Positions 1 to 5,725 of a DNA stretch of 6,592 nucleotides are shown here, one piece after another. The DNA comes from Actinomycetota bacterium (lineage in GTDB: Bacteria; Actinomycetota; Acidimicrobiia; Acidimicrobiales; Ilumatobacteraceae), in NCBI GenBank assembly GCA_005805045.1, contig SYNW01000024.1:1-6592 (forward strand), in the 5' to 3' direction. The stretch's first letter is position 1. Every line of letters begins with the position of its first letter. The notes under the pieces were generated by a model. It ran no database searches, was not told the DNA's origin, and saw only the letters and a program-made list of their open reading frames with translations. Made by a program: the position numbers and the translations under genes.

Positions 1-2003
1 ACTCGGTGCGTGTCACCGACGAGTTCATGCAGGCAGTCAAAGACGACGCCGACTGGAATTTGACTGCGGTCAAAGATGGCCGCGTCGTGCGCACGATTCG
101 CGCACGCGATTTGTGGCGCCAGATTGCCACTGCCTCATGGGAGTGTGCCGACCCAGGTTTGCAATTCGACACGACGATCAACAAGTGGCACACGGCCCAT
201 GCCGCCGGCCGCATCAATGGATCAAACCCATGCAGCGAGTACATGCATATTGACAACTCGGCGTGCAACTTGGCGTCGATCAACTTGTTGAAGTACCTGA
301 ACGACGACGACACGTTCGACGTCGAGTCGTACATGCACACGATCGAAGTGATGTTCACCGCGCAAGAAATTCTTGTCGGCAACGCAGATTATCCAACAGA
401 AAAGATTGCCGAGAACAGTCGTTTGTTCCGTCAACTTGGTCTTGGCTACGCCAACTTGGGTGCATTGTTGATGGCTCTCGGCATGCCTTACGACTCAACT
501 GGTGGTCGTGCGTGGGCAGCGGCCTTGACTTCGTTGATGACTGGTCATGCGTATGCAACAAGTGCGCGCACCGCAAGTCGCATGGGACCATTCGCTGGCT
601 TCTCGGCAAACGAGCGATACATGCTCAATGTTCTGCGTTTGCATCGCGACGCCAACCTTGAGATCGACAACATTGATGTTGTGCAACCGAGTTTGGTCGA
701 CGCGGCGACGGCAGCGTGGGAGTCGGCAGTTCGTGACGGCGAAGAATACGGCGTGCGCAACAGTCAAGCAACCGTGTTGGCGCCGACGGGCACGATCGGT
801 CTGATGATGGACTGCGACACAACCGGCATCGAGCCAGATCTTGGTTTGGTGAAATTCAAAAAACTCGTCGGTGGTGGCAACATGACGATCGTCAATCAAA
901 CGGTGCCGAGGGCTTTAAATCAACTCGGCTACGAAGCACCCGTGGTTGATCGCATCGTGGCCTACATTGACGAAAATAAAACCATCGTTGGTTCGCCAGA
1001 TCTCAAATCCGAGCACCTTCCAGTTTTCGCCTGCTCAATGGGCGACAACACGATTCACTACGAAGGCCACGTGCGCATGATGGGTGCAACACAGCCCTTC
1101 TTATCGGGAGCGATCTCGAAGACGGTCAACATGCCCCAAGAAGCATCGATTGAAGACATCGAAGAATTGCACATGTTGTCATGGGAGTTGGGCGTCAAGG
1201 CAGTCGCTGTTTATCGCGACAACTGCAAGGTCGGTCAGCCTCTTTCGACAATGAAGAAAGATGGCGAGCAAGGTTCGTCGTCAGGTGGTGATGCATCGGG
1301 TGCGGCACCACAAGTTGTCGAGCGCGTCGTCGAGCGCGTCGTCCACCAGCCGGTGCGCCAAAAACTTCCGCGTTCACGCCGTGGTCGCACGTTCGAGTTC
1401 AGGGTGGCCGACTGCAAGGGTTTCGCAACCATCGGCGAATACTCAGATGGTCGTCCAGGTGAAGTGTTCTTGACAGTGTCGAAGCAGGGCTCGACTCTTG
1501 CCGGCATCATGGACGCTTTCGCCAAGAGCATCTCGTATGGTTTGCAATACGGCGTGCCGATGCGGGCGTTCATTGAGGCATTCGTCAACACCAGATTCGA
1601 GCCGGCAGGCATGACCGACGACCCGGATATTCGCATGGCTTCGTCGATCGTCGACTATCTGTTTCGTCGATTGGCCGTTGAGTATCTAACCACTGACGAG
1701 CGTGCAGAGTTGGGTATTTACACTCGCGAAGAGCGTCTGCAGCCAACTCTGCCCGGCGTCGAAGAGTCGATCACCCACACGATGCAGGGCACCGATGTGT
1801 TCGCCGATCCAAAAACAATTCCGTCGGCGAGTGACCTCGTGGCACAGATCGACGCCGGCACATATTCGGCGCCACCAAGTCACGGTGTCAAAAAAGCTGC
1901 TGGTACGGGCATGATTTGTTCAGCATGCGGTTCGGCAAATATGCAACGCGCTGGTGCGTGTTATGTTTGCGGCGACTGCGGTTCGTCGAGCGGTTGCTCG
2001 TAA
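1..2003 (+). CDS. nrdJ: Vitamin B12-dependent (class II) ribonucleoside-diphosphate reductase, C-terminal part (5' partial)
   Basis: This enzyme reduces ribonucleotides to deoxyribonucleotides using adenosylcobalamin, with no separate radical subunit and no need for oxygen. The reading frame is open at the left edge: codons begin at base 3 and read SVRVTDEFM, so the GTG at 6 is internal. About 280-300 residues are probably missing, judging by actinobacterial NrdJ of about 950 residues. Numbering from the GTG at 6, the active-site motif NPCSE lies at 74-78 with the predicted thiyl-radical Cys76. Cys87, eleven residues on, matches the second redox cysteine of Thermotoga NrdJ; its partner lies upstream of the window. 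APTGTIG at 259-265 is the conserved phosphate-binding loop. A Ser/Gly-rich linker with a VVER repeat (about 410-448) leads to the TSCPD domain (about 460-560). The tail has Cys638/641/652/655/658/664, a zinc-ribbon-like region ending in the CGSSSGCS shuttle end. No defects are seen. Identification is firm. Confidence 0.96.
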   Translation, partial: SVRVTDEFMQAVKDDADWNLTAVKDGRVVRTIRARDLWRQIATASWECADPGLQFDTTINKWHTAHAAGRINGSNPCSEYMHIDNSACNLASINLLKYLNDDDTFDVESYMHTIEVMFTAQEILVGNADYPTEKIAENSRLFRQLGLGYANLGALLMALGMPYDSTGGRAWAAALTSLMTGHAYATSARTASRMGPFAGFSANERYMLNVLRLHRDANLEIDNIDVVQPSLVDAATAAWESAVRDGEEYGVRNSQATVLAPTGTIGLMMDCDTTGIEPDLGLVKFKKLVGGGNMTIVNQTVPRALNQLGYEAPVVDRIVAYIDENKTIVGSPDLKSEHLPVFACSMGDNTIHYEGHVRMMGATQPFLSGAISKTVNMPQEASIEDIEELHMLSWELGVKAVAVYRDNCKVGQPLSTMKKDGEQGSSSGGDASGAAPQVVERVVERVVHQPVRQKLPRSRRGRTFEFRVADCKGFATIGEYSDGRPGEVFLTVSKQGSTLAGIMDAFAKSISYGLQYGVPMRAFIEAFVNTRFEPAGMTDDPDIRMASSIVDYLFRRLAVEYLTTDERAELGIYTREERLQPTLPGVEESITHTMQGTDVFADPKTIPSASDLVAQIDAGTYSAPPSHGVKKAAGTGMICSACGSANMQRAGACYVCGDCGSSSGCS

Positions 2004-2026
2004 GAAAACGGTCAACGGTTACTGGC

Positions 2027-2032
2027 TATATT
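2027..2032 (+). promoter_or_regulatory. Candidate -10 element for leaderless transcription of the SsuD-like gene
   Basis: TATATT lies exactly 6 nt before the GTG start at 2039, so transcription would be expected to begin at or next to the G of the start codon. No Shine-Dalgarno sequence is visible ahead of that GTG, and an in-frame TAG at 2033-2035 rules out any earlier start. In mycobacteria and other actinobacteria, leaderless mRNAs with a TANNNT box in this position are common. No good -35 hexamer is seen, which is also usual for such promoters. This is an inference from position and sequence only, and read-through from nrdJ is also possible. Confidence 0.42.
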
Positions 2033-2038
2033 TAGCGC

Positions 2039-3130
2039 GTGACCAATAAATCGGTTGAGTTGGCTTGGTTCGCCGCGTTATGCGACGACGACTATGAATT
2101 CTTGGGCATAGCCGACCAAGATCTTCAGTCTTCGTGGCTGCACTGCAGCGACATAGTTCGACGCGCCGAGTTAAACGGCTTTGACAATGTGTTGTTGCCA
2201 TCCGGCTACAGCCTTGGCATCGATGCGACCGCGTTTTCGGCGGGGATCGCGACTTTGACCAACGAAATCAAATTGCTGCTCGCGGTGCGACTCGGTGAAC
2301 TCGTTGTACCGCAACTTGCACGACAAATCGCCACATTGCAGCAAATCTCGAATTCACGACTGGTTATCAATGCGATTTCATCCGAGATGCCAGGTGAACA
2401 TCTGTCGAGCGAGTCTCGATACCGGCGCACGACAGAATATTTGTTTGCGCTGGGCGAGTTGCTCGACGGCAAAACTGTGAATCTTGAAGGCGAGTTCCTG
2501 CAGTTGCATATTGATCCACCAAGAATTACGGCCTCAGGTACAGGTTGCCCACCGATTTATTTTGGCGGATTATCGGAGGCTGCGCGCGACTGTGCCGCGG
2601 CGAGTGCGGATGTCTATTTGATGTGGCCCGACACGACCACGAAGATATCTTCGATCGTCCTCGACATGACTCAGCGGGCTCAGCGGCACGGGCGACCAAT
2701 GAGTTTTGGTTGGCGCAGTCATGTAGTCGTGCGTGAAACCGAGCGTGAAGCGCGCGAGGCGGCGCGGCGATTGTTGTCGCGACTCGATCCGGTCACCGGT
2801 GACGCCATTCGCGCCAAGTCGCTTGACTCGACCTCGACCGGGGTCAATCGTCAGAGCGAGTTGCGTACCGCGGCCGATGACGAGGGCTACATCGAGCAAA
2901 ATCTTTGGACGGGTGTGGGTCGCGCGCGCAGCGGGGCAGGCATCGCAATTGTTGGCGACCCAGACCAGGTGACCAGCAAGTTGAACGAACTCATTGATGC
3001 GGGAGTTTCGGCATTCATTTTGTCGGGTTATCCGCATCTAAAAGAGTGTGACCTATTCGCAAAATATGTTTTGCCAAAAGTCAATCACGGTTCACTTTCG
3101 TTGGCCCACACACCAGCCACCCTCGACTAA
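2039..3130 (+). CDS. SsuD-like flavin-dependent (LLM class) monooxygenase
   Basis: A 363-residue member of the bacterial luciferase-like superfamily, closest from memory to alkanesulfonate monooxygenase SsuD (381 residues in E. coli). SsuD uses FMNH2 and O2 to release sulfite from alkanesulfonates. Similarity runs end to end: PPIYFGG at 171-177, DVYLMW at 191-196, FGWRSHVVVRET at 223-234, NLWTGVGRARSGAG at 288-301 and LSGYPHL at 328-334. The SsuD catalytic residues Arg226, His228, Arg297 and Tyr331 appear kept, even at the same numbers. The position of E. coli active-site Cys54 seems to be Leu59 (PSGYSL where SsuD has PTGRSC). GTG at 2039 is the only upstream start, since an in-frame TAG lies at 2033-2035, and it places the SsuD-like N-terminal strand correctly. 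No ssuE reductase or ssuABC transporter is nearby, so the substrate is open; a related sulfonate or sulfone, or an F420-dependent reaction, cannot be excluded. Family assignment is strong, substrate weak. Confidence 0.9.
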   Translation: MTNKSVELAWFAALCDDDYEFLGIADQDLQSSWLHCSDIVRRAELNGFDNVLLPSGYSLGIDATAFSAGIATLTNEIKLLLAVRLGELVVPQLARQIATLQQISNSRLVINAISSEMPGEHLSSESRYRRTTEYLFALGELLDGKTVNLEGEFLQLHIDPPRITASGTGCPPIYFGGLSEAARDCAAASADVYLMWPDTTTKISSIVLDMTQRAQRHGRPMSFGWRSHVVVRETEREAREAARRLLSRLDPVTGDAIRAKSLDSTSTGVNRQSELRTAADDEGYIEQNLWTGVGRARSGAGIAIVGDPDQVTSKLNELIDAGVSAFILSGYPHLKECDLFAKYVLPKVNHGSLSLAHTPATLD

Positions 3131-3140
3131 CTAGTCAAGG
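3121..3140. terminator. Imperfect inverted repeat over two abutting stop codons, possible bidirectional terminator
   Basis: The 20 bases form two arms with eight complementary pairs, one C-A mismatch (3124 with 3137) and a central AC at 3130-3131. The TAA of the monooxygenase (3128-3130) and the TAG of the P450 (3131-3133 on the minus strand) meet with no base between them inside this element. A hairpin here would serve both transcripts, but the stem is short and there is no T tract on either side, so classical intrinsic termination would be weak. It may be chance. Confidence 0.25.
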
Positions 3141-4381
3141 CGACAGTTGATGCGTTTGATGCCGTTGATGAAACTGCTCTGCAGATAGGCGGGTTCGCCC
3201 GTGATCCGTAGGTTCGGCACGCGACGGCGAATCTCGTCGAACATCACGGCGATTTCGCGTCGTGCCAGGTTCGCGCCGAGGCAAAAGTGCGGTCCACCGG
3301 CGCCGAAACCAATTTGGGTGGGTTGCGGTGCGCGGGTCACGTCAAACTTGAACGGGTTGGCAAAAACGCGTTCGTCGCGGTTGCCAGAATTGTAGAACAG
3401 CACCACTTTTTGACCAGCGTTGACTTTGAATCCGTTGATGTCAGTGTCTGCAGTCGCGGTGCGACGGAAGTGAATCACCGGTGTTGCCCAGCGCACGATT
3501 TCTTCGACGGCGGTTTTCGTATGTAGGTCAAAGTTTTCAAACCAAATCTTGCGCTGATCTGGGTTCTCGGTCAGAGCCAGCATGCCGTGGGTAATCGCAT
3601 TTCGAGTCGTTTCGTTGCCAGCCACCACGAGCAAAATAAAGAAACTGCCGAATTCTTGGCTGGTGAGCCGTTCACCGTCCACGACGGCGTGCATCATCAC
3701 GCTCGTCAAATCTTGGGTCGGGTTGGCGAGTCGTGTTTCGCCCAACGCCTTGGCGTAAGAAAACATGCCGATCGCGGCCTCCATCAGCCGTTCGATGGTT
3801 CCACCAAAATCGGGGTCGCCTGCACCCAGAATCGTGTTCGTCCATTCAAATATTTGTCGTTCGTCTTGTTCGGGTATGCCCATCATCTCGCAGATTATTT
3901 GCAACGGAAACTTGGCGGCGACTGCGTCAACGAAGTCGAATTCGCTGTCGGCATATTTATCCAACACTGAATCGATGATCGTACGCGCCTTGACTTTTAC
4001 GTATTCTTCGATGCGCACAATCTCGCGTGGTGTAAAACCTTTCGAGACAATCGATCGCAGTCGAAAATGTTTCGGGTCGTCCATGCTGATCATCGAACCG
4101 AAGAACTCGTTCAGTTCTTGGGACAGATCGATGATGTTCGAACCCTTGCCACTGCAGAAAAGTTGCGGATTACGACTCACATGCCAAATGTCGTCGTGGC
4201 GGGTGAGAGCGATATAGCCGGGTCCCTTCGGGGCGATCGCCAATTCCATTTCTTCGTAAAATCGGTACGGGTCTTCGTCGCGCAGTTTGGCAAACGCAGA
4301 CTCGCGAAAGTCGCGCGGAGCCTGCCAAAACTCGGGGGCCGAAAGGTCGATGTCTTCAAGTCGTACATCAAACAACTGCAT
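3131..4381 (-). CDS. Cytochrome P450, CYP124-like (methyl-branched lipid omega-hydroxylase type)
   Basis: A soluble haem monooxygenase of 416 residues from the ATG at 4381. The I-helix oxygen-activation motif AGNETT is at 254-259, within FFILLVVAGNETTRNAITHG. The K-helix ExxR is E294-R297 in EEIVRW, and the haem loop FGAGGPHFCLG has the axial ligand Cys367. From memory, the best match is Mycobacterium tuberculosis CYP124, with long shared stretches such as EFFGSM, PLQIICEMMGIP and GANLARREI; CYP125 is more distant. CYP124 hydroxylates the terminal methyl of phytanic acid, farnesol and cholesterol-type side chains; substrate here is inferred. A ferredoxin and reductase are needed, and none is encoded in the window. 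The ATG at 4405 would add eight residues, but neither start has a Shine-Dalgarno site. I prefer 4381 because TATTCT lies 6 nt upstream. The gene is divergent from the thiolase, and its stop abuts that of the monooxygenase. Confidence 0.93.
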   Translation of the reverse strand: MQLFDVRLEDIDLSAPEFWQAPRDFRESAFAKLRDEDPYRFYEEMELAIAPKGPGYIALTRHDDIWHVSRNPQLFCSGKGSNIIDLSQELNEFFGSMISMDDPKHFRLRSIVSKGFTPREIVRIEEYVKVKARTIIDSVLDKYADSEFDFVDAVAAKFPLQIICEMMGIPEQDERQIFEWTNTILGAGDPDFGGTIERLMEAAIGMFSYAKALGETRLANPTQDLTSVMMHAVVDGERLTSQEFGSFFILLVVAGNETTRNAITHGMLALTENPDQRKIWFENFDLHTKTAVEEIVRWATPVIHFRRTATADTDINGFKVNAGQKVVLFYNSGNRDERVFANPFKFDVTRAPQPTQIGFGAGGPHFCLGANLARREIAVMFDEIRRRVPNLRITGEPAYLQSSFINGIKRINCRLD

Positions 4382-4387
4382 GCCCCA

Positions 4388-4393
4388 AGAATA
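4388..4393 (-). promoter_or_regulatory. Candidate -10 element for leaderless transcription of the P450
   Basis: On the minus strand TATTCT is followed by 6 nt (TGGGGC) and then the ATG at 4381-4379. This is the same spacing as TATATT before the monooxygenase GTG. It fits a TANNNT box placing the transcription start on the A of the ATG. If used, the upstream ATG at 4405 would lie outside the transcript and the P450 would begin at 4381. The -35 region is not convincing. This is an inference from spacing alone. Confidence 0.35.
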
Positions 4394-4394
4394 G

Positions 4395-4473
4395 AACTCT
4401 GCCATGCCAAACTCTGAATCAGACAGCTTGACTTCGCAGTCTGTTGCGCAAACGGCTAGGGTTTTGCAGAGTT
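4395..4473. repeat. Three copies of AACTCTG in the divergent P450/thiolase promoter region
   Basis: AACTCTG occurs on the plus strand at 4395-4401 and 4410-4416, with starts 15 bp apart, and inverted as CAGAGTT at 4467-4473. A further short inverted pair, CAGAC at 4420-4424 and GTCTG at 4439-4443, lies between them. Such arrangements can be binding sites for a regulator of divergent genes, but 7-bp repeats in about 100 bp can also arise by chance. No known operator, such as the KstR motif, was recognised. Confidence 0.25.
4457..4462 (+). promoter_or_regulatory. Candidate -10 element for the thiolase gene
   Basis: TAGGGT fits the actinobacterial TANNNT pattern. A possible -35, TTCGCA at 4433-4438 (four of six matches to TTGACA), lies 18 bp upstream. 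Transcription would begin near 4469, giving a leader of about 34 nt that carries the Shine-Dalgarno site at 4488. A better -35 match, TTGACT at 4428-4433, is too far from this box (23 bp). Support is weak. Confidence 0.28.
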
Positions 4474-4487
4474 AAGTCGCGAGTTCT

Positions 4488-4494
4488 TAAGGAG
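4488..4494 (+). promoter_or_regulatory. Shine-Dalgarno site of the thiolase gene
   Basis: TAAGGAG lies 8 nt before the ATG at 4503. It is the only clear ribosome binding site in the window and fixes the thiolase start. It contrasts with the monooxygenase and P450 genes, which show none. Confidence 0.75.
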
Positions 4495-4502
4495 CAAGAG
4501 TC

Positions 4503-5705
4503 ATGCCTGAAGCAGTTATTGTTGCCACAGCCCGAAGCCCAATTGGTCGCGCGAACAAGGGCACGCTCACTGAATTGCGTCCCGATGACATGTCGGCGCA
4601 AATCGTGCGCGCGCTGATGGCCAAGGTGCCACAGCTCAAGGCCGACGATGTCGAAGATTTGATGCTCGGATGCGGCCAGCCTGCGGGTGAGGGCGGTTTC
4701 AACATCGCTCGCGTCGTGGCCGTGCTCGCCGGGCTCGACAATGTGCCCGGTGTAACTGTGAATCGTTATTGCTCGTCGAGTTTGCAGACGATTCGCATGG
4801 CTGCCCACGCAATCAAGTCGGGTGAAGGCGATTGCTTCATCGCAGCCGGTGTCGAGACCGTGAGCCGTTATGCATCTGGTGCCAGCGACACCGCACCGAA
4901 TGCAATTTTCAAACCATCAGGTGAGCGCACCAAGGCACGCGCCTTAGGCGGTCAAGGTGTTTGGTCGCCAGCAGGTGGTTTGGCCGACATGTATATCGCG
5001 ATGGGTCAGACCGCTGAAAATGTTCGCGAACTCGAAGGCGTAACGCGCCGCGAGATGGACGAGTTCGGTGCACGCAGTCAGCAACGCGCGGTTGCCAACC
5101 AAGAAAATGGTTTCTTCGATCGCGAGATCACACCTCTTACTTTGCCGAACGGCACCGTCGTCGCAAAAGATGATGGCCCACGTGCCGGTACAACCGTTGA
5201 AGCACTCGCGGGTCTCAAACCGGTGTTTCGCCCCGACGGTGAAATCACCGCTGGCAACGCGTGTCCATTAAATGATGGCGCTGCGGCGGTCGTCGTGATG
5301 AGCGACACCAAAGCCAAACAACTCGGCATTAAACCTCTGGCGCGAATCGTTTCGTCTGGTGTCTCGGGTTTGAATCCAGAAATCATGGGACTCGGACCAA
5401 TCGAGGCTTGCCGTCAAGCACTCAGGCGTGCGGGCATGACGATCGATCAAATTGATTTGGTCGAGATCAACGAGGCGTTCGCCGCCCAAGTTATTCCGTC
5501 GGCGAAACATTTGGGTATTCCAATGGACAAACTGAACGTTCATGGTGGCGCAATCGCGCTCGGTCATCCTTTCGGCATGACTGGTGCTCGCATCATGACG
5601 ACACTTATCAACGGTTTGCAGCACACCGACAAGCGATTCGGTCTCGAGTCGATGTGCGTTGGCGGCGGCCAAGGCATGGCGATGATCATCGAGCGTTTGA
5701 AATAA
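4503..5705 (+). CDS. Thiolase (acetyl-CoA C-acyltransferase), FadA3-like
   Basis: A 400-residue full-length thiolase that either cleaves 3-ketoacyl-CoA with CoA in beta-oxidation or condenses two acetyl-CoA. The acyl-accepting nucleophile is Cys90 in NRYCSSSLQ. NEAF is at 323-326. The catalytic His355 lies in GGAIALGHPFG (348-358 region, starting from His348), and the second catalytic Cys385 is in CVGGGQG. These are the complete catalytic residues of the family, and length is typical. From memory the N-terminal half is closest to M. tuberculosis FadA3 (Rv1074c), with shared PEAVIV-ARSPIGR and VTVNRYCSSSLQT. It is less like the steroid thiolases FadA5 and FadA6, so degradative fatty-acid or general acyl-CoA use is likelier than a steroid-specific role. 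The ATG at 4503 has a strong Shine-Dalgarno site. The gene is divergent from the CYP124-like P450 and convergent with the transporter, whose stop lies 11 bp away. Chain-length preference cannot be told. Confidence 0.94.
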   Translation: MPEAVIVATARSPIGRANKGTLTELRPDDMSAQIVRALMAKVPQLKADDVEDLMLGCGQPAGEGGFNIARVVAVLAGLDNVPGVTVNRYCSSSLQTIRMAAHAIKSGEGDCFIAAGVETVSRYASGASDTAPNAIFKPSGERTKARALGGQGVWSPAGGLADMYIAMGQTAENVRELEGVTRREMDEFGARSQQRAVANQENGFFDREITPLTLPNGTVVAKDDGPRAGTTVEALAGLKPVFRPDGEITAGNACPLNDGAAAVVVMSDTKAKQLGIKPLARIVSSGVSGLNPEIMGLGPIEACRQALRRAGMTIDQIDLVEINEAFAAQVIPSAKHLGIPMDKLNVHGGAIALGHPFGMTGARIMTTLINGLQHTDKRFGLESMCVGGGQGMAMIIERLK

Positions 5706-5711
5706 ATTGGC

Positions 5712-5725
5712 TTGCGTTAACGCAA
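5712..5725. terminator. Perfect 14-bp palindrome between convergent thiolase and MFS genes, possible bidirectional terminator
   Basis: TTGCGTTAACGCAA is a perfect palindrome that includes the TAA stop of the transporter (5717-5719 on the minus strand) and begins 7 bp after the thiolase stop. As RNA it would give a 5-bp stem with a TTAA loop from either strand. On the minus strand it is followed by a moderately T-rich run (GCCAATTTATTT); on the plus strand by no T tract. Position favours a shared terminator, but the stem is short. A protein-binding palindrome is the alternative. Confidence 0.35.

Noticed and set aside
2004..2038. A possible terminator in the spacer after nrdJ
   Set aside because: AACGGT and CAACGGT are direct, not inverted, repeats, and no stem followed by a T tract can be formed.
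2570..3037. A 155-codon minus-strand open frame inside the monooxygenase gene
   Set aside because: It is fully antisense to a conserved enzyme, has no family resemblance and no convincing ribosome binding site; stop-poor antisense frames are common with this codon use.
3765..4217. A 150-codon plus-strand open frame antisense to the P450
   Set aside because: It overlaps the conserved CYP124-like coding sequence and its translation is low in recognisable structure; treated as a shadow frame.
4420..4502. A possible riboswitch or small RNA in the thiolase leader
   Set aside because: The leader after the candidate -10 is only about 34 nt and the inverted repeats are 5-7 bp; no known riboswitch core is recognisable.
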